A stretch of DNA of 64,000 nt from contig JBLDXI010000013.1 in the NCBI GenBank assembly GCA_047495785.1, positions 2,046,001 to 2,110,000 on the forward strand. The letters run 5' to 3'. The notes beneath the pieces are model-generated. The model searched no databases, was not told where the DNA came from, and worked only from the letters and a program-made list of their open reading frames with translations. The position numbers were made by a program, and so were the translations under genes. This document shows, one piece after another, positions 47,922 to 60,510 of this stretch. Within the stretch, counting starts at the first letter, position 1, and each line of letters starts with the position of its first letter. This DNA comes from Lepidodermella squamata. Its lineage: Eukaryota; Gastrotricha.

Positions 47922-50050
47922 CTAAACAGGAGTAGATATCACTTGTTCTTCGTAGGCTTTGTTGTGTTTGCTCGGAACTGGTGATTCAGGGGCAGGTATC
48001 TTCTTCGCCGTAGCGGCATCTTCGTTGATGTACAAACTGCCAAACAGGAAGAGGCCACCGCTAATAGCGATGACAAAAGTCGAAACAAAAAGACTGGTCT
48101 GCATTGAAAAGAAATCAGCCACGTGGTGATGGAAAATCAACACTTCGCGCTTGACATGTCCCTGCCGAAGCTTATCAGAAATCTGAGGGGGAAAATGTCT
48201 TTTTACTAATTTTTTCCCAGAAAAATTGCTTACAAATCCGCTGAGATATGGAGATGCCGCATCGCCTAGCAGGTGGGAAATTGTTGTCTGGAATGACTCG
48301 GCTGTAGCTCGGCGAGTTGGCCAAACAACGTTCAATGTGATTTCTGACAATAGGACTAAGCAGCATGAAAGAGCTGCGATTCCAAAGAAAATTAAAATCC
48401 ACGCGCCAATCATACTGTCCTATAATTGATAAAACTGATTCATAGAAAATTTTAAAAATTTCACAAAAAATTACCTTCATAATTAGGAGTCCGAAATATA
48501 TGACCGGTGCAGCAAAGAGCATGCTTGCTCCACATACGATCCCGTCAGCGGCCAGACCAACATAGGGCTTGAGCAACATGTTTGAGATTATCACGCCCAT
48601 GCCGACGCCAAAAACACCCGAAGCAATCGTTATGAGGCCGAAAATGAAACCAACTTCAGTTTCACTAAATTAAAAAAAAAATTGAAATTTCCAAGGTTTT
48701 TTTTAAGCCGTTTTTCAAAGGACATGGAAATTTCGAAAAATCATGGCCTTTCAGCTTTTGTGGTTTAATTTTCAGGGTTTGACGGTAGAAATATGGGGTT
48801 GATTAAACGATATTTCCCGTCTCATCAGTTTTAAGAAATTCAATCATCTTGGAATTGAAAAAATCGGCATCTCACCATCTTTATCGGAATTCGAAAATCG
48901 ACCCAAATTTCGGAGGAAAATCTTAATTCTCACAAGGCCATTGAATATGCAAATGAGCGTTAAACATTTAGCAGCAATTTTCTCAAATCCGCCAATTACG
49001 CTTTAAATTGCCAAAAATCAGGTAAATCAGGAAAAATTCCCAAAATTTGCGGTAAAATCAGGAACCACCTTTAATTCAAATATTAGGGGTTTTCGAGCTC
49101 AAGCTTTAAAAGATGTTTAACCTTTAAAAGCATGATTTTGTCCAAAGCTACCCACTCGTTATGATAAAATGCTGAACTTACGATCTTTGATCAATTTCGC
49201 CTTTCATCGTCAGCATTCTCAGGATAAGATCCGGCGTCCAATAGCACAACGCTCCAGTTGAAAAAGCCACGCCAACAAACGCCAGTGTTGTGTAGACGAA
49301 CGACGGAATTTTAACGAGGTAGCTCACATCTTCCTTAAAACTAGTCACCTTGTGAACACCCACCGCATTCTCGGCTTGACCGCGCTCAGGCTCTTCGACG
49401 AAGATCAGCAGGCAAAGTGCGCTTAATAGCATTGGCAGAGGCGTTAGGCGGAACGACCAACGCCAGTCGTCGAGAAAATTAGCCACAGACCCGGCGGAAA
49501 TGTAGCCAACACCGCAGCCGAGAGGTATGGCGAATTGGTAGACGGTTAGGACTAATGTTCGTTTCTTGCCGACAAACAGATCGCCGATTATTGACGGGCA
49601 AATGTTGGTATAGCTCGCCTCGGCTATTCCAAGCAACGATCGAGTGATGAGCAATAGCAGGAAAGATGATTCAGGTACGAAACTGCTCAACACGCCGCTG
49701 ATAGTTGAGAAAATCAAACTGCCAGCGATGAGGTAGCGTCGTTGGAAACGGTCGCCAAGGTAGCCGAAAATCGGCGAGGCGGCGACGTAGGTCAATTCGA
49801 AGCACGTCTGAACCAAGCCTAGATGAGTATCGTCCACGTCGAAGGCTGATTTAAGGCGGCCGACGATTGGCGGGGTCGAGTATCGGTTCATGAAATTGAG
49901 AAAATTCATGAAGCAGAACAGGAAAACGGTGAGTATCTCCTGACATCGGCTCAGGCTGGCTTCTGGCTTCTCCAATATTTCATCGGTGGTCTTGTCGAGA
50001 AAAGGCTCTTCAATGGCTTTTTCTGTATCATTTTCGTTTGGTTTACGCAT
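47922..50050 (-). CDS. Spinster-like MFS transporter
   Basis: Four exons: 49182-50050, 48475-48664, 48234-48419, 47922-48182 (501 aa, phases consistent). The N-terminal cytosolic region is followed by FCFMNFLNFMNRYSTPPIVG, the spinster opening. The MFS signature GYLGDRFQRRYLI lies between helices 2 and 3, and FARSLLGIAEASY-type sequence (ITRSLLGIAEASYTNICP) in helix 4. Spinster proteins move sphingosine-1-phosphate or lysophospholipids across late-endosomal, lysosomal or plasma membranes. The last intron (51 nt) has no in-frame stop and would insert 17 residues if retained. The first intron (517 nt) is unusually long for this locus. The gene lies 225 nt downstream of the CEPT-like gene on the same strand. 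Confidence 0.88.
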
Positions 50051-50137
50051 TTAATACCTAGATTAATAGAACGTGTCACATATTATCGTAATAATATAGC
50101 TACAAAAAGAACGCTCGCTTGATAAGAACCATACAAC

Positions 50138-50143
50138 TTTATT
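50138..50143 (-). terminator. Polyadenylation signal of the CEPT-like gene
   Basis: AATAAA on the minus strand, 132 nt after the stop codon and before the spinster-like ATG at 50050. It separates two closely packed genes. Confidence 0.5.
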
Positions 50144-50274
50144 GACTGTAGTAAGGACTTATCTATACACCCAAGCTATGGTCATGTTTATTTAGCATGG
50201 CATGATAAAAACCGAAATTTTGCGAGTTTGAAAATTGCGAGAAAGTGTTGTGTAACAAAACATTGTGTTATGAC

Positions 50275-51482
50275 TCACTTCTCCTTTGAACTTTCAACCT
50301 TTTCGAGACTTAGGCAACGAACATTCAGAAAATCCGCCAGCTGCCTAGTTATAGCAGTCGCGTATTTTACAAAATCGTAACCAGCGAAAATTATGGCAAT
50401 TAAAATCGCAGCTTTTTTCGAGACTAAAATGCCATCCGGCATAAGACTATCGTTAGCCAATAGTAATAGGATATAGGAAAAATATGAGCTGTCAAATAGG
50501 ACCATTGGCGTTTTTGACATGTTAGCTATTAGAAGCCGGCACGAAATTTTGGCGACCACGATGCAGTAGACGATTAAAAAGCCGATCGGGCAGGTCTCGA
50601 ATAGATCGCCGGTTAGGAATCGAGCCAAGGTTGCTAGTGACATGTTGAGTATTAACGTCTTCATAGGGGCGACAATGCTTCGCCGCATTTCAGGGCTCGC
50701 GTCACGTGACCGGTTGAATATGCCGATTCGCACAGCTTCGAGCAATACATCGCCGAGGTAGAAAATTGCGACGAAAAACGCGAGGCAGGTGAAGAAAAAT
50801 TTCAAATTCAACGGCCCGTATAGCACGACGTCGTCCATGATTGTCGGTCTAATGCCAGTGGCGATTAGGACGCTGATGACTATCCACTGGACCTCGCTGA
50901 TGTCGATATCGCTGAAGACGTACTTGCCGGTCCAGTGGGCCCGCCAGAAGAAGCCGTAGTCTTGGATGATGCAAAGGCCGTAGATGAAGAGTAGATTCAA
51001 ATTTGACCCCATTCGAAGGGACATGCAGACGGATAGGGTCATGCAAGCGTCGGATATTGTATCGCAGCCGTGGTCGAAGAACTCGCCCAGGCAGTTTGAG
51101 CTCTGGGTTCGTCTGGCTTGACGCCCATCGAGGTTGTCGAGGGTTTGGAAGATGAACATGCCGAGGGCCATGGCAAAGTAAGGCCAAGATGGGACATCGG
51201 TGCTGTTAGCGCCTGGGTTGTAGTAGAACAGAAAACAGAACGGGATGACCATACAAATGACCCCGGTCATAGTCATCGAATTCGGAGCCTGAGAAATGGA
51301 AGAAAAAATCATTGAAAATAAGGCTGATATTTCCAATAATTTACCCAGCATTTTGGAATAAATTGAATTATGTAGTCCCAAAAATGACGTAGGACATGCT
51401 CTTCCAGTAAGCTTCGACCTTCAACCTTGTAATGGTGCGACTTCAAATTCTCAAACTGCTTCGTAGTAAGAAATTCAGGCAT
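50275..51482 (-). CDS. Choline/ethanolamine phosphotransferase-like enzyme
   Basis: Two exons, 51345-51482 and 50275-51288, across a 56-nt intron (383 aa). The first exon supplies MPEFLTTKQFENLKSHHYKV and ends in W; splicing produces the family's W-PNxxT motif (WAPNSMTMTG). The catalytic CDP-alcohol phosphatidyltransferase motif DG-AR-G-D-D is complete in DGRQARRTQSSNCLGEFFDH followed by GCD. Several hydrophobic segments follow. Enzymes of this type make phosphatidylcholine or phosphatidylethanolamine from CDP-choline or CDP-ethanolamine and diacylglycerol in the ER/Golgi. Choline or ethanolamine preference cannot be read. An upstream frame continuing the second exon (MGLHNSIYSKMLG) is a read-through artefact. 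Confidence 0.9.
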
Positions 51483-53134
51483 ATTTCCTTGTGTTGAAAT
51501 AAAAGTAGTGCGAGTTGTAGTGATAAATGAATGAATGAATGAGAGCCCCGATTTTTTGTCTGCTGTGGCACGCGATTGCGATTTATCGATGCGCCATAGT
51601 TCTCAAATGAGTGGGTAACAAAGATTGCGGATTATTGTGGCTCGTTGAGGTCAGTATAGTAATATGAAAAACCGGTTCAGCAGTGCACCGAGTTTTTATC
51701 AAGTCCGAGAATTGGCTGTCTGCAGATTAGATAAACATATACACTAAAAATATACCTCATTCCATAATGGGTTGAGATTGAAATGGTACATGAATTTACG
51801 ATTCCAACTTCATGTCAAAGGACACGTAACATAATATTGTTTTATTCGGTACGGATTTCCGTGAAGCTCCAAGCGAATTTACCATATTAATATAGGGTCA
51901 TTATATTTTAAACGTCCTGCTACAGGAAGAAAGAGCTGTTTTCACATCTCATATTTATCAACTTTTCCGTTATTCAAACAAAGATTTATCCAATTTTATC
52001 TGTCAAGTCATTTCAAATTGGTTCTCGCACCATCGTCCACTCCCGATATACCAGTTATACCAGCCAACAACATTTTGCCCACGTTGCCGCCAAGGCTTGG
52101 TTGCCCTCGCCAGCTCTCTGCCTCTAATCACAATAATAATGAAATAAATTTAAATTTAAATAAAAGCTGCGTTAAAATAGATACGATTTTCAGCAAAAAT
52201 ACCGGTCAAATGATCAGTGACTTGTGAGCAGTGGCATTTCAGCCTCGGCATTTCAGCTTCCGCATTTCAGCAATTTTTTAGAAGTTCGAAGAATTTCAGC
52301 AATTTTTCGGCGGGGCATCGATTTTTACCTGCTTAGATCGAACGTCGAAAACTTCAAGCATTCCTCTGATGATGTTAGTGTACCGTTTGATCTTTCAGCA
52401 TTTAGAGAGCAAGCGCTTTAAGGACGAGATTTGCTCGCCTCGCCGATAATATTGCCGCAGTATTGAAAATGGGCAATAAGGTTTCAAAATACGAGAATAT
52501 AATACGTTAGCCATCTCTTCGAGACACGGGCGATTCAAACTCTAGCAAATCGTAGTCGCATAGTTTGAGGTCGAAGGTAAAACCAAGTAGCCGGGTGACT
52601 TGGTTTCTCCGATTTGGTTGCTATCGATGCTGGTGATTTCGATTTTTTCGATCTGATTGCTGAGTTATCGCACCATCTATTTTGAAATCACTGAAATATC
52701 ATTACCAAAATTAACACACCCCTATGCAATACTTGGCACTAATACTGTATGCTTAATTTATTGTACCTTTCTTATATTTTTAATTTTAGAAAATAATTAC
52801 TATGGCAATATGGCGTAGTTTTCTCGCAGACGATGCGGAAAAGATTGTCGAAACGACGGAAAAGCTGCGTGTATTCGGGATTCCAGTCAGTTGGTTTAGG
52901 CGGATTATGGCACATTCGAAAAGCCTGGCGGCTAAGGGAAAAATCTCATCGATGGCTTCAACTTTGCAATCGAGATGCTGTTTTGGCTAAAATGATGGAT
53001 AAAAATGATATCGAGAATGATATTTCGCAAACAGACCGCGTCGCTAACAAAGCCATGCTGGACTGCCAGCTGGACGATCTCGTGTTTGCGACAATTTGCC
53101 GGTACGAGCACACTTTTCTGGGTGAGCCAAGCTG
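51483..53134. other. Intergenic region with degenerate repeats
   Basis: No gene is supported. Near 52230-52310 the phrase GCATTTCAGC recurs four times within 80 nt. Short ORFs at 52802-53138 on the plus strand show no family features and are left unannotated. Confidence 0.35.
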
Positions 53135-54150
53135 TTAGGTCAGCCGCGGAATATGCACCAGCATGCTGTTGACGCCGCTGTTGACGTCCGCTGTGAACAA
53201 TTCGCTCAACTTCATATCGTTAAAAAGTTGCTTCACCACTACTGCTAAATTGCTATGGGTGACATGGGAAACTTTATATTTTCCCTCTTCTTTGGTGACC
53301 TCGATACCGGAACAAGTTGATTTCATTTTCGAAATCAATGTATCAAGTTGGGGACCTAAGTGGCATCGATCCATCGAATTCAACAGCTGATAAATTAACG
53401 TTTAAAATATTGCGGCCTCAGTTATCATTTTCAAGATTTACGTTTTTCAACAAGCTGCCGCTGAGTCGAGCAATCATATGGAGCAGGCATGGGAGAAAAC
53501 TGATGGCCTTCAGCGATTTGAACAGCGGAAAACCTGTGTGGCCAAGGTTTCTGAGCTCCTCCGTGAGCTCTGTGAACCCATATTCCCGTTTTACGAATGG
53601 AAATTAGTAGTATTCATCCGGTGTTTGGGTCGGGTTAGGAGGTTGCAGAAAGTAACAGATAAAACAAGGGTATTTGGAGCTTGGACAACCAGCATTAACG
53701 ATCTAGAAATATCACAGAAAACTCGGAAGCGATTAAATATTGTTTGAACGAAATTACTTTGCACATGGCCGACCAATCGCAACGAACTACCAGCTGCATG
53801 GGAATAGATTTTTCTTGAGATACATTCCGCTTGTAGCCGTCCACGATGAGACGGTCGAAAGCAGTGAACACTTGGTGGAAATATTTTTCGAAATTCGCGA
53901 TAAGCCGCGCTATTACGATATCGCCTTTCATTTCTACTTTGGCCTTGTTAGCTGCCAAGCAATATGAAAACGCGGTGCTCGCCGATCCATACACGCGAGA
54001 TGGCGTGCCGTCGATGGAAATGCGTATTGTAACGGCTGAATCTTCATACGAGAAATGACCTTTGTCGAATAAGGTGTTCAAAGTTTCCAAAACGTCAAAA
54101 TGGGCGTCGTAGATGGTTTTATCGATCGCAAATAAGGCGCGAATTTGCAT
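53135..54150 (-). pseudogene. Three-exon gene of an unnamed family with one in-frame stop
   Basis: Exons 53758-54150, 53442-53702 and 53135-53386 join across two 55-nt GT-AG introns, all in phase 0 (302 codons). The second exon contains one TAA at 53604-53606, after QPPNPTQTPDEYY; the frame stays open on both sides. The product has VRCDWSAMCK, then IVNAGCPSSKYPCFICYF, then TELTEELRNLGHTGF and LPCLLHMIARLSG. This order (a D-K segment, a CxxC-like segment, a LH-xR-xG-like segment) resembles a multi-copy uncharacterised invertebrate family, perhaps of transposon origin, but this is from memory. The 5' end may be incomplete. Because splice sites and frame are preserved, the stop may be recent, a polymorphism, or a sequencing error. 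Confidence 0.6.
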
Positions 54151-56178
54151 GAAGTTTGTTCAAGAGCGACCCAGTATTGCTTCAGTGCTGGTCATCAAGA
54201 AGACCGGTGGCAGATTGGTTTTTAGAACGATTGAACATCCAAAGTATCCCCCTCCACTCCAAGAGTAAAAAGCTGAATAACTTCTTTACCTGAAATAAGT
54301 GAATAATTATAGCATATCAGTTTCAATAGCGGGAAGGTCGCAGAACAACTAACAATTAACATACTTCACGAGTTTATGAGCTCGCCGAAATTGAGGTAGA
54401 ATCTGATTTTTTCGTCACCATTGAATGCAGAATAACAGCTCAGAGATTAGGCAACGCAATCGTGTTTATACTCGAAAGCGCCGATTTTCTAACACTGGCA
54501 ACCAAATTATTCAGACCAGATCAGCATTTACATCACTAGGATGTGAAAGTCGAGTTTCGCCGATGACCGTTTATTGCAGGCAACCTTCTATCATAGTCCA
54601 TAACGTATTCCAACTTTAAACAGACGTCTATAAACATCCAAAAACAACGTTATAAGCATATGATCATATAAGATTGAATCATCACAGGCTGACGCGAACC
54701 AAGTAAAGCACAAAGCTCCTTCCTGGCATGCGACATGAGGCACACTGCGATTGTTATTTGCCCAACAGCTAACAGGCTTCGCAGACCAGGTCTAATACTC
54801 AATACATCATTCTACTAGAATCAATAAATCATGTCGTAGACACGTACTCATGGAGAACGTGATTAAGAAAAAAACTATCATTCAACACTTGAATGGAAAA
54901 TGTGAAGCGAAACTTTAAATGTAGTGAGACGACAATGCGATAAAATTATTCGTTAATCTTGAATAGCGAAGCATCAACATAATAATGGAAGATCGAAGGC
55001 AATAAATAATCGAAGTTGGTGGTCGGTGATCACAAAGAGGCTACCACCAGCAACCATTCTCCAATAATTTTACATGGGAGATGAATCGAAATGAAATATG
55101 ACGATTCTTATATGCTGAAAAAATACCTTACATTAAAGTGATAACCTGATACTAACAAGTAGTAGGTAGAGAATGCGAGCATTTAGCGTTTAGCTAACAA
55201 GAATCGCACCTGGTGAAACAGCGACTTGCAATAAGATCTCAAACAGCAATACATCATAACCCATAGCTATAACTTTGAGCAATATACAGTTGCTAGTGAT
55301 GTGGCGGATGTGATGAATGGAATAAGATTAAATAACGACTAAGAGACATCGGAGAACATAACCACACACGCCGAGATCCAGTACTGCGAAACTTCGAAAC
55401 TTCGACGTGAAAAAACCGCACTACTCGTCTGTGCGCAGGTCTATGGAGTCAATGAAAAACTTTGATAATTTATTTCTCCCTTATTCTCACTACAAACCCT
55501 ATGCCAGAAAACAATTTTTATTTAATTTTTTATTATGAATATTTTGGCGCAATTTAATTTTTGGCATTTGTAAAGATCTAAAAATACTGTTAATAAAAAC
55601 ACTAAAACACTGTTTTCAAAATGCAGCCATATTGGACAGCCCCTAACTACAGAGAATTCAATCGACCTTGACCGTTATTAAACTTCAATATTTTAGTGAG
55701 AATAGCACTGAACTGCGTTGAGAGCATCAATTCGCTAACGGGGGTTCAAATCCCTCAACAAGCCATTCATTTTTATTTTTAAATCTGCCCACAAATTTTA
55801 TCTCGCTTTAATGCGAACTTTGACCCTAATCTAAATATTCACACTGAGCTGTCCGAAATTACCCCAGTTGTGTCCGAAATTTGCCGAGTCAGTTTTCCGT
55901 GAATACCTGTGCAGGTATAATTTGCAGAAGGTATATTTCTACCGTGATTAACACTACGATATGCAGTTTTTCAAGGTAAAAAAATTCGTTCATCTCACAA
56001 AATTAAGCCTGAAAAACAGGTTTTTATCCGAAATAAGACAACGTTACAGTATTCTCTCGTATTTTTTTCTGAATAAATCAGCGCAAATAATTCGGTTCTA
56101 ATATTTCTAGAAAGTTTTACGCATTCTGCTAGAAACATCAATTTAGCTAAGTAAATTCAGCACCCAGTAGGTCATGGT
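54151..56178. other. Intergenic region; tRNA-like 3' half near 55.7 kb
   Basis: Two kilobases without a supported gene. At 55706-55765 a stretch contains GGGGGTTCAAATCCCTC, a good T-arm with B-box, then AACAAGCCA. No matching acceptor strand is found upstream, so it is at most a tRNA fragment. Confidence 0.35.
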
Positions 56179-56610
56179 TTATACCGTTACAAAGGTCCTC
56201 TTATGTAGAATTCGGGTATGTAAAATTAAATGCAATTCTAAATAAAGGTAAGGTGTGATACGGTACCAACGGGACGAGACTCCGATTCTTCCCAACGTAA
56301 TGGGCGCATGCGTAAAAAAGTTCTTATAAAACGTCATTTTGCGATTTTTTTCTCGCGACTTTTGAACGATCACGATTCTTCGGACGGTTTTTTGCGTCCA
56401 GCAGGATTTTAATGGAGAGATGCTAGCAGTGTCGAGTCCATACAGTATATTAGTCCCAAGATGCAATATTCTCAAGCTACGCAGCGACTTCTCACAACCG
56501 GGCAACAAACGCGGACGCTGTCGTTTATGAAACATAAATTTGAGAAAAACTAATTTCATCCGACAACCAGAAATGTGACTTGAAATAACCGACATTAAAT
56601 TTGCCTAAAT

Positions 56611-56838
56611 TCAAACGTTGTCGATCATCTCAGCCCAATCGCCAAGCCCAGGAACCTCAAAAATTGAGTTCGCTTTATTCGATCCGTGGCTCTCTAGTTG
56701 ATTCCAGAACCAGGCAGTTTGCAGAATCGGGCCTTCAAAATAACGTCTTTTGACCCATAAATTTAGGCCTTTGTAGCCAGGTTCAGAAACGATCGGACAG
56801 CGCGCTGTCTCGCAGCACGCGCCGTTACAGATGTTCAC
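56611..56838 (-). CDS. Short uncharacterised ORF, possible exon or gene remnant
   Basis: About 75-83 aa, Cys-rich at the start (ICNGACCETARC) and then protein-like (GYKGLNLWVKRRYFEGPILQ). It begins at GTG in an open frame, so it would need an upstream exon. No splice partner was found. A second minus-strand ORF downstream (56179-56595) shows no clear features. I do not recognise the family. Confidence 0.3.
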   Translation of the reverse strand: MNICNGACCETARCPIVSEPGYKGLNLWVKRRYFEGPILQTAWFWNQLESHGSNKANSIFEVPGLGDWAEMIDNV

Positions 56839-57572
56839 AAAGCGTGTATAGCGTTCACCGCGACATCAGCATGGTTATTTAACGAAGCGTCATTGGGGGT
56901 AAAAAGGACATTTTTTTGAACTAACCTAAATCAGACTTTTTCAACAACGAAAGCAATAAGCCACGCCTCTCTAGATCAAAAATATCTTGTGTACCCTAGC
57001 GCCGGGGCTAAAAATATGTTCAGGCATCTGCGGGACGGTTTCACAATAGTTATTATGAAAAATAATGGGTTTTTTTCTGCCAAGTACTGTAGCTACACCC
57101 GAACGTAAGACGTGTTATCGTTATTATTACACCCCGCTCTTTGAGTTGATATATTTATTACATTGTTAAACAGCTAGTAGACCTTTTTCACCTGACAGAG
57201 GCATGCGCGACTAATTATAACAGAAGCCAACCTTAAGTTCATGTTGTCAAGTGAAAAAGGGTCTCTATTGATAATTTACTCCAGTTGAATCGAAAGTTTC
57301 CAGATTGCTATAAATCGATTGAATCATCAGCCTATCTTTCGAAATTTTAGCATTTGGTCCCTATTTTGCAGGCAACAATAGAAAGCACTTGCCTATTCAG
57401 TAAAATTGAGCGTGTGAATAAGCCTCATGAATAAGCACTAAGCAAAAAAACTATTACGGCTTTTATGCACCCAAACTCCAAGACAGTACTAGTTATACGA
57501 AATTGTACCTATTTGTCCGCCTTGAGCGTTTCCATATTTGAATTGATCCTATAACGCTCGAGACATTTGGCC
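56839..57572. other. Intergenic upstream region of the near-intronless gene
   Basis: No exon supported; ends in the promoter at 57573. Confidence 0.35.
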
Positions 57573-57580
57573 TATAAATA
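57573..57580 (+). promoter_or_regulatory. TATA box
   Basis: TATAAATA stands 58 nt upstream of the ATG at 57631. Confidence 0.55.
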
Positions 57581-57630
57581 TAGCACCATGAAACACTTAA
57601 ATATAATCAATAGAATAACCCAACTTAAAC

Positions 57631-59580
57631 ATGTTGCATCTGAATATTATTGCGGTGACATTTGTCGCTGCTCTTTCAACTGTCGAAGGCCACCCTTTTT
57701 TCCGCAGCTCAATTCCTAATGGCATGAATGTGCCTCATAGCTGTAACACCTCTTTGAACTGGGACGGAGTTGGGCATGAAAGCTCTGCTGGTGCCGGGCC
57801 GTTCAACCCATTCGGCCGTGCGTTCCAAGCCGCTGGATTAAGGTGGACTAAGGAATTATGCCTGCAAGACAGTGACGGAGATGGCAAAAGAAACGGCGAA
57901 GAACTTGGCGATCCTGACTGCGTCTGGGCCCAAGGCGCTCGACCAGCGATAACCGACCGAAAACTACTCAGCCATCCCGGGGTTTGCGAACCGATCAGCT
58001 CCGCCAGCTGCCAAGAAAAGAACGCTTTCCTAAAAAATCTCGACGAGTGTTCAGGCACCTCGAATAAAACCGACTGGTGCCCTGAAATCAACGCGCCAGG
58101 TGTTCAAAAATTAGTCATGCGATACAGCCCGACTGTCATTCCTAACGATGATGATACCTTATTCCTGTGCCAAACTTACGACTTGCCTTCAGATCAGGAC
58201 TACCAAATCATCGCATGGGAACCTATCATTTCAAACGTAGCAATCATGCATCATTTAGTTGGTTTCGTCTGCGACAAGCCTTCGGAGAAAAAGAACTTGG
58301 AGTCGATGGATGGACTCTACGCGAAACCGACTTCCTGCCCGATGACTCTACCCTGCACGAGCTTCTCATTGCCATGGGCCTTCGGGGTCCCGCCTCGTTG
58401 CTACAGTGAAGACACCGGCCTTCCATTCGGCAAAAATTACTACAACAAGTTGATTCTACAGATCCATTACAATAACCCAGAGAAAAAGGCCGGTTATGTC
58501 GATTCATCCGGAATCGCGATTTACTACATCAAAAAGTCCCGGCCGGCCGATCTCGGCACTCTACTTGTTGGTCAAATGGATATTAAAATCCCGCCGAGAA
58601 CAGCTTCCCAATCAGCAATCGGGGTCGGAATGAAGGACCAATGCAGTCGTGATACATTACCCGGCCAAGCCCCTTACAACATGACTTCAATGTTGATCCA
58701 CATGCATAAAACCGGCGTTTATGCTAAGGTCATCCTTACTAAAGCTTCAACAGGCCGCAGAATCAGTATGATCGATCGAGCTATCGAATACGACCGGCCG
58801 GCTATGTTAACCTGGAAGGGGAAAGACGTCATCGAAATCGAACCTGGCGACAGTTTATCGATGGAATGCCGCTTTTCAACGACCGATAGAGCTAACTGGA
58901 CGTTTTACGGCGAGAGAACGCCTGATGAGATGTGTTTCGCGGTTATTGAGCTGTATCCGCAACCAGCTGGTCGAATGTGCGCTGTTTCGATAGACATGGG
59001 TGAACACGATATGTGTAGTGTTGGCAAGAAGCTATCGGCTCCGACTTTCAACAACTGCCCTGTAGCGAAGTTACGAGGCGTTTTGGCTAATATGACTAAG
59101 AATGAGACTGGATCTTTGCAAAAGAACTGCACCTGCCCTGGGTTGTACCCGGTACCAGCTTGCTCAAGCAGTTGTTATTCGTAAGTCCGAAATTATTTAA
59201 ATTTTCAATGAATTTTATAGATTCTTTAATTCAGATACCTTGAGAGAAACAAGTTCCTTGAATTACCTGCTAGCTGTTTCGATGATTATTTGCTGTGGAA
59301 TTCTTTCGTCGATCACTACCTTACCGATATAACAGCTTATGCTCGAAATACAATTCAATCCCAACTCGGTAAATGCTTCGAACAGAAAGCTAAAGTTGGC
59401 GGTCCACCGGTAGCTGGTTCGAGCTGTGCTGGCGAGTCGAGGACTAGCAACAGCTTGTCGAATGATTACACGCCTATGCCGGCGAGTTCTGTATCGACTC
59501 CCGTTATGCAGCTAAAAGGAACGGCTCTTTCGCTGTTGTCGCGGCCTCTTGCTATGGCTTCTTTCGTTTTCTTGCTATGA
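57631..59580 (+). CDS. Temptin-DBH-like copper monooxygenase, near-intronless copy
   Basis: Two exons only, 57631-59180 and 59235-59580 (631 aa). Signal peptide, then HPFFRSSIPNGMNV and the loop DSDGDGKRNGEELGDPDC. The copper core is complete: HH in AIMHHLVGF, H in IHYNNP, HxH in IHMHKTGVY, Met in DEMCFAV. The C-terminal stalk is Ser/Thr-rich and ends in a hydrophobic GPI-like segment (PLAMASFVFLL). Array relatives have five or six introns; here all are gone except the last, whose position corresponds to the last intron of copies 1, 3-5, 7 and 8. This could reflect partial mRNA-mediated intron loss or gene conversion. AATAAA lies near 59633. It is 30 kb from the main array. Confidence 0.9.
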
Positions 59581-59639
59581 GCGCCGCAAAACATTTGTGA
59601 TTTTTCGAAGTGTTTTTACTCTTTAAGTAAGAAATAAAT

Positions 59640-60510
59640 TGGTTGCAATACCGAAATTTGTCCGTGTTTTCGCCTATTAAATTCAGGTTAAAAGATTCGC
59701 TAGTCCTAATATATCCTATATCAGTTTTGCTACCGTAAAGCAGGGCCAAAATATAGAGCAGAGCCCGAATATTAGAACACTCATTTAGGCTCTGAGAAAC
59801 AACACTTTCCTCAAAATGTAACAGAATATCTCTAAGCGGAACCAAAATTGACAATAGCGAAACCGAATTCCTAAACTTAGCACCAAACAGAAACCTATAA
59901 AACTGTCATTTAAAAATACCGATATCTTTTAGCGGAACCAAAGTCAAAATATGCAAAGGTCATTTTTTGAATAATTCTACGAATTTTAGGCGAAGCATTC
60001 TGAATAATTCTGAATTGAGCACTCTGCCTTATATAGAGAGTGTAGCGCTAAATTTACTGGTGATTTACTGGTGATTATTATTCAGGTCACTAGAAAATAC
60101 AAAATTTGGTTCCGATACAGCAAATTTGGTTCCGCTGAAGGGAGGACCCTTTAAAAACTGGAAATCTTGGAGAAACGTAATTTACAGGGTGGCCAAAAAA
60201 TTCCACAGAAGGCGAATTCGATGAGGCAATTTAATGAGGAGTTTTAAGAAGTTGGAGAACTTCAAACATTCCTTTGCAAATAGAAGTCCTCAATTTCTTG
60301 AAACTCCTCGCATTAAAATGATGCGCATCGAATTTTTGGAAGAATTTTTGGCCACCCTGTGGTCGGATTTTTAAATCGACAGCGAAATTCTAGAAATTCC
60401 AGAAAATTAAAAAAAAACAGTTTTGAGCGAATTAAGTGTGTCGAATTTGGTTCCGCAAAAGGCAATTTCGGTTCCGCGATTACGAACAGCTCCAATAATT
60501 CTGGGACGCA
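59640..60510. repeat. Interspersed GGTTCCG / CGGAACC motifs
   Basis: ATTTGGTTCCG-type motifs recur in both orientations (about 59838, 59934, 60108, 60128, 60450, 60468). The same words appear at 33345-33380. This looks like the decayed body of a repeat family. No gene is supported from 59581 to 61099. Confidence 0.45.

Noticed and set aside
50849-51187. Arg/His/Pro-rich ORFs overlapping the CEPT-like gene
   Set aside because: Alternative-frame shadows of a strongly supported coding exon.
52802-53138. Overlapping plus-strand ORFs downstream of the spliced pseudogene
   Set aside because: Two frames are open by chance and neither shows a recognisable domain or a start context.
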